In this document: positions 7,382 to 16,031 of the stretch, piece by piece
How the letters are laid out: the number at the start of each line of letters is the position of its first letter
Position numbering within the stretch: position 1 is the stretch's first letter
NCBI GenBank assembly: GCA_902801375.1
Contig: CADCIB010000027.1
Coordinates: 1 to 35,865, forward strand
Origin: an uncultured Prevotellaceae bacterium
GTDB lineage: Bacteria; Bacteroidota; Bacteroidia; Bacteroidales; Bacteroidaceae
DNA length: 35,865 bases
Reading direction: 5' to 3'
Translations under genes and position numbers: made by a program
Notes under the pieces: generated by a model
What the model was told of the DNA's origin: nothing
The model's input: the letters and a program-made list of their open reading frames with translations, nothing else
Database searches by the model: none

Positions 7382-8320
7382 ATGACAGTCAAAGATATTT
7401 TTGATCTGCGCCGTCAAGGGCGCATCGAAGAAGCCTACGAAGCCATTCGGCCTATGTATGCTGTGCATCAAGGGAAATACACCACATTGGCCATGTTCTG
7501 GACGGCCAGCGACATACTGAAAAAGCGGTTGACGGAAAAACGGATTGACGAGGCCGTCGGTATCTTCAAGGCTCTGCTGCGCGTGCTTCCCAACATCGAC
7601 GATGGCGATGGCAAGGCGCACACGGCCATGCTCTATGCCGCGTTGCGCGTGGCCAATGCCGTCGATTCGTTTGTGCTGCTCGACTTCTTGAGCCAGATAG
7701 GCCTTCAGCCCGACGACTGGCAGCCGCATACCAACGGCGAGGGAAAGGCTGTGCCGCCCGTTGCCCACCGCGTGATGAACCGCATCTTCCTGGAACTTCA
7801 CCTGATGCCCACCGTGGAGCGAGCCCTGCAAGTGGCGCCATTCCTGCAGGAGTCTTTGCGAAACCATCCAGCAAACAAGGAGAACCAGCGCAATATGGCC
7901 TTTATTTATGAAATCATGGGCGAACACGAAAAGGCCGTGGCCGCCTGTCCTTCGGAGGCAGAGCACCTGCGCTTGGGGCGTTGGGGCGAGGAAACGGCAG
8001 CCGCCTTCCTTCAGAAGAAGGGCTATGCCATCTTGGAACACGACTGGCGGTCGGGTCATCGCGATATCGACCTTGTGGCTCGCGATGGCAATACCCTTGT
8101 CTTCGTGGAGGTGAAGACACGCGCCAATCGCGTTTTTGGCAATCCTGAGGATGCTGTCAACTATCAGAAACGCGAGAACCTGCGTCGTGCCATGAACCAC
8201 TATGTGAAACTCCACCGTCTGGCAGGTGCCCTCCGTTTCGACATCGTCACCGTGGTGGGTTCCTTGGGAAGCGTTCCTGAGATCACACATTTCGTAGATG
8301 TACCTTTGAACGACCGGTAG
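7382..8320 (+). CDS. Helical-repeat (TPR-like) protein fused to YraN/UPF0102 nuclease-like domain
   Basis: Taken from ATG 7382, the protein has 312 residues. The longer frame from 7313 would start inside the promoter. Residues 1-190 are all-helical and repeat-like (IFDLRRQGRIEEAYEAIRP, AFIYEIMGEHEKAVAACP), in the manner of TPRs. Residues about 197-312 match the UPF0102/YraN family: LGRWGEETAAAFLQKKGY, then RDIDLVARDGNTLVFVEVKTR with the D...ExK pattern of the PD-(D/E)XK nuclease fold, and the DAVNYQKRENLRRAM segment. YraN is normally a protein of about 120 residues alone, so the N-terminal fusion is unusual. YraN relatives are linked to DNA processing, but the activity is not well established. 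The helical part may be a docking module. Confidence 0.9.
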   Translation: MTVKDIFDLRRQGRIEEAYEAIRPMYAVHQGKYTTLAMFWTASDILKKRLTEKRIDEAVGIFKALLRVLPNIDDGDGKAHTAMLYAALRVANAVDSFVLLDFLSQIGLQPDDWQPHTNGEGKAVPPVAHRVMNRIFLELHLMPTVERALQVAPFLQESLRNHPANKENQRNMAFIYEIMGEHEKAVAACPSEAEHLRLGRWGEETAAAFLQKKGYAILEHDWRSGHRDIDLVARDGNTLVFVEVKTRANRVFGNPEDAVNYQKRENLRRAMNHYVKLHRLAGALRFDIVTVVGSLGSVPEITHFVDVPLNDR

Positions 8321-8358
8321 ACCAAACACCTTTCGTTTCATGATATAGCCAATTGTCG

Positions 8359-8394
8359 CCAAGTGGCCTTATCTCACTGTGGGATAGCACTTGG
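8359..8394 (+). terminator. Hairpin after the YraN fusion gene, possible terminator
   Basis: CCAAGTG (8359-8365) pairs with CACTTGG (8388-8394), and inside it TATCTC (8370-8375) pairs with GGGATA (8381-8386) across a 5-base loop. No T-run follows, so it may instead be an RNA-stabilising structure or an operator ahead of the sigma factor gene. Confidence 0.45.
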
Positions 8395-8474
8395 TGTGTG
8401 GGTTAATGTGTGTTAAAGGAAGTTTGCATTCTGCCGCTCCGAGTGTCTAATGATTGTAAGGCAACGAAAGAATC

Positions 8475-8972
8475 ATGAACGAAAGTGCATTTGAACAGAT
8501 GGCCCCAAAGCTCCGCAAGCGAGCAATGGAGACGAGCAGGAACTGCGGGGCGACACCGATGGAGGCCGAGGATGCGGCACAGGATGTGCTGCTCCGTCTG
8601 TGGCAGATGCACGATGAGCTGGAGAGGTTTCGCTCTTTGGAAGCCGTTGTGGTGAAAATGGCTCGTTGGACGACGCTCAATCTGCATCGCAGAAAGCCGA
8701 TGGCCGATGTAGATGCACCCACAATGACCCGCCTTGCGGCATCCGATGCCACTCCGGCAGAGCGGATGGAAGAGCTTGACAACGACGAATGGCTCGCCCA
8801 GCGACTTGAGCGGCTGCCTTCCACACAGCACACCGTTCTCGTGATGCGGCAGGTGGAGCGGCGTAGTGGCAAAGAAATTGCCCGACTGTTGGGCATTACG
8901 GAAGAGTCGGTTCGCACGTTGCTTTCCCGTGCTCGCCGACAATTGTACGAGGATATCAAACGAAGGAAATAG
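8475..8972 (+). CDS. RNA polymerase sigma factor, ECF type
   Basis: A 165-residue sigma-70 family protein of the short extracytoplasmic-function class. Region 2 is seen at about 5-72 (MEAEDAAQDVLLRLWQMHDELERF, then WTTLNLHRRK). Region 4 is at about 112-160 (LPSTQHTVLVMRQVERRSGKEIARLLGITEESVRTLLSRARRQL), with the helix-turn-helix around 132-150. Regions 1 and 3 are absent, as expected. The next gene, 11 bases on, has the layout of a membrane anti-sigma factor, and a secreted protein follows. Such a trio usually responds to envelope conditions. No SusC/SusD pair is next to it, so it is not the typical FecI-like polysaccharide system. Confidence 0.93.
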   Translation: MNESAFEQMAPKLRKRAMETSRNCGATPMEAEDAAQDVLLRLWQMHDELERFRSLEAVVVKMARWTTLNLHRRKPMADVDAPTMTRLAASDATPAERMEELDNDEWLAQRLERLPSTQHTVLVMRQVERRSGKEIARLLGITEESVRTLLSRARRQLYEDIKRRK

Positions 8973-8983
8973 GAGGATAGCTT

Positions 8984-9715
8984 ATGCGCGCACATATATA
9001 TAATAATAAGGTAGACGAAGAGCGGATGCGGCAGTTGCTCAACCGCTTTATGCAGGGAGCGACCACACTGGACGAGGAGCAGTGGCTGGCCGACCAGCTC
9101 AGAGACTGCAACGGGGAGGAGTGGAGTGTCTATCGTGAGATGTTCGCTTGGTTCGAACAAGGCATGACCGACAGCAAGGCGCCCGAAAAACATTCGAAGG
9201 TCAGGCAATTGGCTCGCTGGTGGAGACAGATAGCCGCCGTCGCGATATTGGTGGTCGTTGCCGGGATAGGGTGGGAGATTGCAACTAAGTCGCAACTTAC
9301 AGGACAAAACATAGCACCAGCAAAGCACATTGAACAAAAGGCTGTACCCACGGAACCGAAGGAATCCAACGTTGCGGGTGGCTTGGAACAGCAAACGGTG
9401 AAAACTGCAATCATGGCGAGTTCGGGCCGTAAACAACAGTCAATCACACCGAACAGAAACCTTCCTACCTCAACCGTGATGACGGCAACCGGGTCCGACT
9501 CGCCAACGATTGACCTGCAAGAAGAAGGGCGCATCCTGGCAGAGGTGCTGACAGAGCAGGTCAGCGAGCGCGAGGAGCTCCGCAGAGAGTTGCGCAACAA
9601 CTTCGTAGAGACCGTTTTCACGAGGCTGCCCGACGAAGGGGATGCCCTGCAACTCGTCATGGACGAGTCGGGCGACTACCAGATTGTGCCTCCACCGTCG
9701 CCCGTAGAACTATGA
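8984..9715 (+). CDS. Probable membrane anti-sigma factor
   Basis: A 243-residue protein with a cytoplasmic N-terminal part (1-80), one transmembrane helix (about 82-98, QIAAVAILVVVAGIGW) and a C-terminal part of about 145 residues outside the membrane. The N-terminal part is helical and acidic (VDEERMRQLLNRFMQGATTLDEEQWLADQLRD), like the sigma-binding segments of Bacteroidetes anti-sigma proteins. The outer part is low in hydrophobics and Thr/Gln/Ser-rich, without a recognised domain or FecR motif. It lies 11 bases after the ECF sigma gene and 34 bases before a secreted-protein gene, so one operon is likely. The call rests on topology and position rather than on a recognised family. Confidence 0.75.
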   Translation: MRAHIYNNKVDEERMRQLLNRFMQGATTLDEEQWLADQLRDCNGEEWSVYREMFAWFEQGMTDSKAPEKHSKVRQLARWWRQIAAVAILVVVAGIGWEIATKSQLTGQNIAPAKHIEQKAVPTEPKESNVAGGLEQQTVKTAIMASSGRKQQSITPNRNLPTSTVMTATGSDSPTIDLQEEGRILAEVLTEQVSEREELRRELRNNFVETVFTRLPDEGDALQLVMDESGDYQIVPPPSPVEL

Positions 9716-9749
9716 ACGATTTATACCACGAACTATATGAATTGAACGA

Positions 9750-10733
9750 ATGATGAAAAGAGAAGTGAAAAAGGCCATGATGCGACTGCTGGTGCCTGCC
9801 CTGTCGCTGTTGCCCATTGCGGCGTTCGGCCAACAAACCATCGAGCAGGCATTCAAGGACTTCGTGAAAAACTCCAATGTGAAGGTCACCGAGAGCCGCA
9901 CCCGACAGGCTGACCCCGCTACGGGCGAGCTGTTGGAGCAGAGCCACGTGGTGGATTTCAGCTTGGACAACGGCAACAAGCAGATTGGCAAGCTGCAAAA
10001 GGCTTTCGACCAGGACCGCGACGCTTCTTATAACGAGTTCACACGGACGGGAGCCGGACAGGGCGTACAGCCTATCGTCATCGGTAAGGAAATCTGGATA
10101 GGTTCCGACCCGCAGGACAACTATATCGTGATGTCCTTCGCCGATAAGATGAAGCAAGACGACAAGCGTCCGCAATTCCGCACTGTCTATGCCCTGGAGT
10201 GGCGCGAGGAAAAGGACGGGAGGACATGGGGAAAGCTCGTCACCTGCTATGGCCCCATTCCCAAGAAAGAGCGGAAGGCACGGAGAATCAAGTCCGACTG
10301 GAGCATGAACAATAATGGCGGGTTTTCCAGCGATGACCTCATCGCGTCGTTGACCCGTTTGGACTCCCTCATCACCAACGATGAATCCGTCAAGCAGTCG
10401 TTGGTCAGTCTGGACTCTCTTTTCACCAACAGCGATATGTTGAGCGACTTGGGCAGCCTGTTCTCCGGCAAGGCGAAGGACAAGAACTCCACTGCGCATT
10501 GGCTCGATTCGTTCAAGAAACTGTGCCGCTCGCAGATGAAGTACGCCAAGCAGGGCAAGTCGCTGACCTACTTCCCCTCGGAAATCCTGGAGCAGTGCAA
10601 GCGCGGTCGCGACCTGCTCACCGACGAGGAGTGTCAGCTCTGCCAGAAAGAGCTCGACCGCATCATCGCCGTCACTAAGGATGAATTCGACCGCGACCTC
10701 CTCGAACAAGCCAAGAAGCAACTCACCCGCTGA
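9750..10733 (+). CDS. Secreted protein of unknown function in the sigma-factor operon
   Basis: A 327-residue protein with a signal peptide (about 1-27, cut after AAFGQ). ATG occurs at 9750 and 9753, and either could be used. The mature part opens with TIEQAFKDFVKN and a segment of about 120 residues ending in RTVYALEWREEKDGRTWGKLVTCYGP, a pattern I associate with uncharacterised Bacteroidetes exported proteins that follow ECF sigma/anti-sigma pairs. The middle is Ser/Asp/Leu-rich with a repeated phrase (TRLDSLITNDES, then VSLDSLFTNSDM). The last 90 residues are charged helix, with four Cys between about 250 and 305. It may be a target or signal input of the sigma system. No enzyme motif is seen. 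Confidence 0.85.
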   Translation: MMKREVKKAMMRLLVPALSLLPIAAFGQQTIEQAFKDFVKNSNVKVTESRTRQADPATGELLEQSHVVDFSLDNGNKQIGKLQKAFDQDRDASYNEFTRTGAGQGVQPIVIGKEIWIGSDPQDNYIVMSFADKMKQDDKRPQFRTVYALEWREEKDGRTWGKLVTCYGPIPKKERKARRIKSDWSMNNNGGFSSDDLIASLTRLDSLITNDESVKQSLVSLDSLFTNSDMLSDLGSLFSGKAKDKNSTAHWLDSFKKLCRSQMKYAKQGKSLTYFPSEILEQCKRGRDLLTDEECQLCQKELDRIIAVTKDEFDRDLLEQAKKQLTR

Positions 10734-10739
10734 AAGTAG

Positions 10740-10778
10740 AGAACCCCGCGAAGCTGTCAGGCTTGGCGGGGTTCTTTT
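10740..10778 (+). terminator. Rho-independent terminator
   Basis: AGAACCCCGC (10740-10749) pairs with GCGGGGTTCT (10766-10775), with AAGC/GCTT extending the stem inside, followed by TTT. It ends the sigma-factor operon. It also lies 3' of the gene on the opposite strand and could act both ways. Confidence 0.88.
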
Positions 10779-10799
10779 AGCTGGTAAGTGGGGGAAGTT

Positions 10800-13508
10800 T
10801 CACTGCTTGAAATAGTCGGCGAAGAAGACCTGTATCAACAGTCCGTTAGAGTCTGTCTTAGTCACGGGAGCATTGTCGTCTTCCTTGGCCGTCAGTGTGA
10901 GGTTGGCGGCAATGTATCGGCCCCCCGGATATTTCTTGAAAGCGTGGCCTTCCAGCTTCATCTGGTGGTCGTATTCCTCAGAGCCGCCGAAGGTGCCAGT
11001 GATTGTTCCCACGATGTTGTGACCGCTCCACACGGTGCTGTTCTGATAGCTGATGCTGCCGTTTTGCACGAAATAGTAGTCTCGCTTCGTTCCTTTCACC
11101 AGATCGAACTCCAGGTTCATGCTTTCATCGCCGCCCTCGTAAGTGCTAACGCAGTGCCATCCGTTACCGTCCGGTAGTCGGGTGTAGGTGTGCTGCACTC
11201 CTTCAGTCGGCAGCGTGAAATATATCCATCCATGCTGAGTCTGTACGCCAGGATTGCCATACAATTCGTATGAAGCCGATGCGGGGTCTTCCTTTGTGTT
11301 GGGCAGGAAAATAAAGACGAAGGGATTTTTGGCGTAGGTTGTCCCTTTGGCTCCTCCCACTGTTCTTATTCCTTTGTAGTTCAGATAATCGTCAGAAAAG
11401 GTTGATTTGATCCAGACGGTGTCTGCGGGGTCGTAGTTCTTTCCGAATTTCTCCTGGTAGACAGAGACATCGAACTCGCCATCTTTGCCTTCTATTTTCA
11501 TCCAGTCGGGGAAGTTGGGATAGAGGTCTTCGCGCTTCGGTTTCAGCTCGTCACACGTTCCAGTGATCTTCACGGGTTGAAGGGTCACTCCATCGTAGTC
11601 TACAACGATGGTGTCGTTTTCAACTTCTATGATGGCTCCTTCGTCAAATTCATACACGGGCGAAGCTGCCATTAGCTTCCCCATGAACTCCACATAGGGG
11701 CAGACCTTCATCTTGCCGTTGTACCACAAGGTGCCGCCATCAGTATATGGGATGACGTACTCTGCCCATGTGTTCCGCTCGTGTTCGCCTAACAGCTCGG
11801 CCTGATAGTAGGGCGCCGCACGTTCTTTTCTATTACTAAAAGTAAACTCGTCCTTGTTATTGTAATCTTCAAACAATGCTACACCCACCTTCATAGGCTG
11901 TATCACATTGCCTGTGGGCTCGAAGGCCAAGACGTGGCACAGCTGCTTTTTCCCGTCGATGATACGTTCCTCTAAATAGTCGCTGCACTCGCCGAACTCT
12001 GGCACCATCTTCACCTCATAGGGCTTGAGCAGACTGAGCGTCCCCTCGGCAAAGGTCCACTTTTTCCTCTCGCTGAACACCGACTTCACGTCGGCCGAGA
12101 TTTCATAGTCGGCATCGCAGAGGCTTAGTGTGACCGACGTGCCTTTCACTAAGTCGTAGGCCGCTGTGTTTTCAGGTTTATCCATGAAATCCGGGAAATT
12201 TGCCAAGTCGATGGCCATCGACCCAGACACCTTCGGCCCTACGTACCACTCTCCACCGAGCGAAGCGTCGAAGAAGCGCGCGATGAGCGGCAAGCTCTTC
12301 ACCTTCAGCGGGAAGCTTAGACCCGTCTGCACGTAGCCGCTTAGCTCCAGTTGATATTTGGTGACATTGGTAGGATCTGGCGTCTTGCCGTCGTCGTTCG
12401 GGTCGCCGAAGCCCCAATGGCAGTCGGGCCACCAGTCCACGATTTCCCATTTCTGCCAGATGCTGCCCCCCACGGTAGGGCTGGCCACGGTGAACTTCAG
12501 GTCGGCCTGACCTCGGATGAAACCGTCGGGTCCCATGTCGAGCACTAACAACGGGCATGCTGCAGGGATGGGAATCTGCGCAAACTGCCCCACGCCCCCC
12601 TTCATCACCTCTGCAAGCTTTCCATCTAAGGTGAAGCCCACGCCGACACCCATACTCAGCTTGGTGGTGATGCCGATATATTTTGAGCCGAACAGTGGCA
12701 GTCGCCAGTCGGCCCTGACGTTCACGCCTCCATTGATGGTCACGTCGATTGATGCCGTGAGATTTTCCGAGTTGTAGAAGGGTATGTGTCCGTTCAATGT
12801 GAAGTTGAAGATGTCGCCCTCGAACTTGCCTTGGGTTGCTTTCTTGGGGAACTGCCCCACGGTGAGGTCGGGTCTGCCAGCCACACGTCGGCTCACGAGG
12901 TTGCCCTGCCGGTCGTTGCCATATTCCTCCACGATGATGAGTTGCTGGAAAATGTCGCTGATGTCGTCGATGTCTTTGCAGTGGGCGATGATTTCTCTAC
13001 CCTGTTGCTCAACGCTTGTCACCTTCTTGGCCCATCCGTACTGGAGGGCAGGGTCGGCGAAGACATCGCCGGGTTTGGGCATCAGATCGGCTGGCACCTC
13101 CTCCCAACAATAAAATATGATGTAGTTTTCCTCATGGTCCACTCCTGCGGTGACATACCAGTTGATGGGGTCTTGAATGTCGAAATACTTATTCTCCGAG
13201 TCGATGATGCGCAACTTGGGGTTGTACTTCACCTCCGGCTGCACGAACCCGATGGAGTCGATGGCCGAGAGCATGATGCGGTAAGTAGAGTCGGCGGTGA
13301 CAATCTCTTGCGACACATAGTCGTCGTGCTCTACGCCGAGGGTGTCCATGCGCGAGTAGGTCATCTTCTCCACCTCGTCGTAGAAGAAGCCATTCATCCG
13401 CCCGTCGTGCTGATAGATATAGAATGCCTGCGTCTCTGTCTGCGCCAGAGCGGGCTGAGCTGCCGCCAAGAGCAGGCAGCAGCCGATGAGTCTTACGAAG
13501 CGCTTCAT
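10800..13508 (-). CDS. Large secreted protein of unknown function
   Basis: A 902-residue protein with a signal peptide (1-22, ending ALAQ). The N-terminal segment (about 24-95: FYIYQHDGRMNGFFYDEVEKMTYS, then ...SAIDSIGFVQP) is a motif common at the start of Bacteroidetes exported proteins. The rest is beta-rich with many aromatic residues and no enzyme motif I can name. No T9SS tail or lipobox is present. Its ATG overlaps the stop of the upstream small secreted-protein gene by four bases (ATGA), indicating translational coupling. The pair therefore probably work together: a small tailed protein followed by a large one. Function unknown. Confidence 0.87.
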   Translation of the reverse strand: MKRFVRLIGCCLLLAAAQPALAQTETQAFYIYQHDGRMNGFFYDEVEKMTYSRMDTLGVEHDDYVSQEIVTADSTYRIMLSAIDSIGFVQPEVKYNPKLRIIDSENKYFDIQDPINWYVTAGVDHEENYIIFYCWEEVPADLMPKPGDVFADPALQYGWAKKVTSVEQQGREIIAHCKDIDDISDIFQQLIIVEEYGNDRQGNLVSRRVAGRPDLTVGQFPKKATQGKFEGDIFNFTLNGHIPFYNSENLTASIDVTINGGVNVRADWRLPLFGSKYIGITTKLSMGVGVGFTLDGKLAEVMKGGVGQFAQIPIPAACPLLVLDMGPDGFIRGQADLKFTVASPTVGGSIWQKWEIVDWWPDCHWGFGDPNDDGKTPDPTNVTKYQLELSGYVQTGLSFPLKVKSLPLIARFFDASLGGEWYVGPKVSGSMAIDLANFPDFMDKPENTAAYDLVKGTSVTLSLCDADYEISADVKSVFSERKKWTFAEGTLSLLKPYEVKMVPEFGECSDYLEERIIDGKKQLCHVLAFEPTGNVIQPMKVGVALFEDYNNKDEFTFSNRKERAAPYYQAELLGEHERNTWAEYVIPYTDGGTLWYNGKMKVCPYVEFMGKLMAASPVYEFDEGAIIEVENDTIVVDYDGVTLQPVKITGTCDELKPKREDLYPNFPDWMKIEGKDGEFDVSVYQEKFGKNYDPADTVWIKSTFSDDYLNYKGIRTVGGAKGTTYAKNPFVFIFLPNTKEDPASASYELYGNPGVQTQHGWIYFTLPTEGVQHTYTRLPDGNGWHCVSTYEGGDESMNLEFDLVKGTKRDYYFVQNGSISYQNSTVWSGHNIVGTITGTFGGSEEYDHQMKLEGHAFKKYPGGRYIAANLTLTAKEDDNAPVTKTDSNGLLIQVFFADYFKQ

Positions 13509-13981
13509 GGCCTTGTCAGTTTGATGGTTTCCTTGCCTGCTTTCACAATGTACACGCCGCTGGGGCGATGGCGGATAGAGAGGGTGAACGTCTTGCCGGC
13601 GTTGGTCTTGAACTGTTCCAACAGCATGCCGTTGGCGGCATAGAGGCTGACGGTGCTCCCTTCGGGCAGGTTGCCGAAGGTCACCTCGTCGGCTTCCCGG
13701 CTAATGGTGACAGTGCGGTCGTTGGCCTGTTGCTCGATGCCGGTCGCCACAAATCCCTGATAGGTGTAGCGGAGAATGTTCTCCAGTTGGTAGCTCACGG
13801 TAGCCCGGTTCGTCTGAATGACGAGCTTGCCGTCCTCGAAGGTGGTCTCAGGCAGGTCGGCCAGGTCGAAATAGACTTTCTCGCCGCTTTTCTGCCATAC
13901 CACGAGGCGTTTCTCGGTCTGCCCCCAAGCCACTGTAGCGGCAAGGAGCAAAAGCATGGTAATCAGTTTTCTTCTCATCAT
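13505..13981 (-). CDS. Small secreted protein with T9SS-like tail
   Basis: A 158-residue protein with a signal peptide (1-20, ending AWGQ). Residues 21-75 hold a short domain (LVVWQKSGEKVYFDLADLPETTFEDGKLVI) of the kind found at the N-terminus of many Prevotella exported proteins. The last 70 residues (SREADEVTFGNLPEGSTVSLYAANGML, then PSGVYIVKAGKETIKLTRP) form a type A sorting-tail-like fold. Almost nothing lies between the two ends, so it is close to being a free-standing tail domain. It is the first gene of a two-gene operon with a -7 element at 14020-14027. It might serve as an adaptor for the large coupled protein, which lacks a tail; this is inference. Confidence 0.85.
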   Translation of the reverse strand: MMRRKLITMLLLLAATVAWGQTEKRLVVWQKSGEKVYFDLADLPETTFEDGKLVIQTNRATVSYQLENILRYTYQGFVATGIEQQANDRTVTISREADEVTFGNLPEGSTVSLYAANGMLLEQFKTNAGKTFTLSIRHRPSGVYIVKAGKETIKLTRP

Positions 13982-14019
13982 AAGGGTCGTTTTAGGTAGT
14001 TATACATCTATTTCAGGCG

Positions 14020-14027
14020 CAAATATA
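14020..14027 (-). promoter_or_regulatory. Bacteroidetes -7 element (TATATTTG)
   Basis: On the minus strand TATATTTG followed by GC lies about 38 bases before the first gene of the coupled secreted pair. The upstream region is AT-rich without a clear TTTG at the standard distance. Confidence 0.6.
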
Positions 14028-14196
14028 ACACTTTTTTTCAAAACAAGCAACCTTTCCGTGTAAAAATGTAACGATTTAAGAATGTATCGTGTGCCTGCGA
14101 CAGGTATTCCTTTCTGCACACTTCGCTTTCGGTTGTGCGAAATTGGGCGGTCGCGGGATGGATTTTCGGTGGAAAAGTATAAAAAAATGAAATCTG

Positions 14197-14229
14197 TTTG
14201 GTGAATTCCGAAAAATATTCGTACCTTTG
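14197..14229 (+). promoter_or_regulatory. Bacteroidetes-type promoter of the yceD-rpmF-fabH-era operon
   Basis: TTTG (14197-14200), 21 bases, then TACCTTTG (14222-14229) fit the Bacteroidetes consensus well. The start codon follows 20 bases later, so the leader is short. Confidence 0.82.
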
Positions 14230-14249
14230 CACGCCAAAAGTGTAGGCAG

Positions 14250-14771
14250 ATGTACGACTTAACGCCGTTTCAAATAGACTTGAAGGGTCTGAAAGAAAGC
14301 GCGACGGCTTTGGAATACGACCTCACAGACGCTTACTTCGAGGCTATCGGAGCCACGGAGGTGAGCGGTGGTAGTGTGCATACAGAGGTGATGATACGCC
14401 CGTGTGCAGGCTTTTTTGAGATGGTCGTACGCTCGGAGGGGCATGTCCGCGTGACCTGCGACCGCTGCCTTGACGACATGGAGCAGGCCGTGAGCGCTGA
14501 AAACCGAGTGATTGTCAGGTTCGGAGTGGAAACGGCCGAGACCGACGATGTGTTGATGGTCGACGAGAGCGAGGGCGTTCTCGATGTGGCGTGGCTCATC
14601 TATGAGTTCATAGCTTTGGCCATCCCCGTACGTCATGTGCATGCTCCCGGTGAGTGCAACGAAGCTATGATGCAGGCTTTGGAAGCCCATTCTGCCCAGA
14701 AAGGCGATGGCGAACAGGCTGAAAAGGAGATAGACTCGCGCTGGAGTGCACTCTTGAAATTGAAAGAATAA
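14250..14771 (+). CDS. yceD: YceD/DUF177 family protein
   Basis: A 173-residue protein of the DUF177 family, found almost always just before rpmF. The family hallmark CDRCLDDM is present (Cys at about 70 and 73), with FxLKGLKES near the start and a third Cys in PGECNEAM. The C-terminus is charged and ends DSRWSALLKLKE, the usual closing motif. Relatives have been tied to 23S rRNA processing and ribosome assembly, which fits cotranscription with the L32 gene 81 bases on. It is the first gene of the operon under a well-formed promoter. Confidence 0.92.
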   Translation: MYDLTPFQIDLKGLKESATALEYDLTDAYFEAIGATEVSGGSVHTEVMIRPCAGFFEMVVRSEGHVRVTCDRCLDDMEQAVSAENRVIVRFGVETAETDDVLMVDESEGVLDVAWLIYEFIALAIPVRHVHAPGECNEAMMQALEAHSAQKGDGEQAEKEIDSRWSALLKLKE

Positions 14772-14802
14772 ATAGAAAGTAATAAATTAATCGTTAAATT
14801 GG

Positions 14803-14835
14803 ACTCGCTTTAGCGCTTCTACAAAGCGTAGCGAC
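14803..14835 (+). promoter_or_regulatory. Hairpin in the leader of the L32 gene
   Basis: TCGCT and CGCTT on the left arm pair with AAGCG and AGCGA on the right arm (about 14805-14834), with an uneven internal bulge. It sits about 18 bases before the L32 start codon and no T-run follows. It could be an autoregulatory leader or a processing site; this is inference from the structure and position. Confidence 0.4.
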
Positions 14836-14852
14836 TAAAAGAAATTAAAATT

Positions 14853-15038
14853 ATGGCACATCCTAAAAGAAGACAGTCGAAGACACGTACTGCGAAAAGA
14901 AGAACTCACGACAAGGCTGAAATGCCCACACTGGCCATCTGTCCGAACTGTGGCGCTTACCACATCTATCATACCGTATGCCCCACTTGCGGCTACTATC
15001 GTGGAAAGATTGCCATCGTAATGGACGAGGTTGAATAA
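14853..15038 (+). CDS. rpmF: 50S ribosomal protein L32
   Basis: A 61-residue protein matching L32. It has the basic start [20 protein letters not shown] and the zinc-binding pair CPNCG and CPTCG (Cys at 30, 33, 43, 46), so this is the zinc-holding form. Length is normal. It lies between yceD and fabH, the widely conserved order linking ribosome and fatty-acid synthesis. Its stop overlaps the fabH start by one base (TAATG). Confidence 0.98.
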   Translation: MAHPKRRQSKTRTAKRRTHDKAEMPTLAICPNCGAYHIYHTVCPTCGYYRGKIAIVMDEVE

Positions 15039-16030
15039 TGAGCAAGCTGAACGCTATCGTCACCGGTGTTGGCGGCTATGTGCCTGAATATGTCCTCACG
15101 AACGAGGAGATAGCACGCATGGTCGACACCACCGATGAATGGATTATGACGCGTGTCGGCATCAAGGAGCGCCGTATTCTGAACGAGGAAGGCCTGGGCA
15201 CGAGCTATATGGCTCGCAAGGCTGCCAAGAACCTGTTGAAGAAGATGGACGTGGATCCCGACACGATAGACGCTATTGTGCTGTCGACGTCGTCGGCTGA
15301 CTATAAGTACCCCTCTACGGCGAGCATCGTCCTGGGCAAACTGGGATTGAAAAATGCGTATGCCTTCGACCTTTGGGGTGCTTGCAGCGGATTCATGTAT
15401 GCCCTTGATCAGGCTGCGATGATGATCCAGAGCGGCAGGATGAAGAAGATCATTGTGATTGGAGCCGACAAGATGTCGTCGGTGACCGACTACAAGGATC
15501 GCCAGACATGTCCGCTTTTCGGCGACGGTGCCGGTGCCGTGATGGTGGAGGCTACAGAGGAAGAGAACGTCGGCGTGCTCGACTCCTTCTTCCGTACCGA
15601 CGGCAAAGGCCTGCCTTTCCTTCACATGAAGGCTGGTGGCAGTGTCTGTCCGCCAAACCACTTCACCGTCGACCATCGTCTGCACTACACCTATCAGGAA
15701 GGGCGTACCGTGTTCCGCTACGCCGTGACCTACATGAGCGACGACTGTGAACTCATTGCTCATCGCAATGGGTTGACCAACGACAACATTCGCTTTGTGG
15801 TGCCCCATCAGGCCAATATCCGCATCATTGAGGCCATTGCCAAACGCTTGGACGTTCCCATGGACAAGGTGATGGTCAACATTGAGCATTTCGGCAATAC
15901 CAGTTCGGCTTCCATACCGCTGGCTTTGTGGGAAAATGAGCATCTGTTGAAGAAGGGCGACAACCTGATTATGACGGCCTTCGGTGCCGGTTTCACGCAC
16001 GGAGCACTCTACCTGAAGTGGGCGTACTAA
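15038..16030 (+). CDS. fabH: 3-oxoacyl-ACP synthase III (KAS III)
   Basis: A 330-residue enzyme that starts fatty-acid synthesis by joining an acyl-CoA primer to malonyl-ACP. The thiolase-fold catalytic triad is complete: Cys116 in WGACSGF, His257 in PHQAN and Asn287 in GNTSSAS. The N-terminal [27 protein letters not shown] and the C-terminal [14 protein letters not shown] are typical, and the length is normal. The start overlaps the rpmF stop, so translation is probably coupled. era follows one base after the stop. The usual plsX gene between rpmF and fabH is absent here. Confidence 0.97.
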   Translation: MSKLNAIVTGVGGYVPEYVLTNEEIARMVDTTDEWIMTRVGIKERRILNEEGLGTSYMARKAAKNLLKKMDVDPDTIDAIVLSTSSADYKYPSTASIVLGKLGLKNAYAFDLWGACSGFMYALDQAAMMIQSGRMKKIIVIGADKMSSVTDYKDRQTCPLFGDGAGAVMVEATEEENVGVLDSFFRTDGKGLPFLHMKAGGSVCPPNHFTVDHRLHYTYQEGRTVFRYAVTYMSDDCELIAHRNGLTNDNIRFVVPHQANIRIIEAIAKRLDVPMDKVMVNIEHFGNTSSASIPLALWENEHLLKKGDNLIMTAFGAGFTHGALYLKWAY

Positions 16031-16031
16031 G

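Noticed and set aside
7370-8362. A 330-codon open frame on the minus strand
   Set aside because: It is antisense to the YraN fusion gene, whose nuclease motifs are clear.
14038-14232. A 64-codon minus-strand frame
   Set aside because: It covers the yceD promoter and has no protein-like features.
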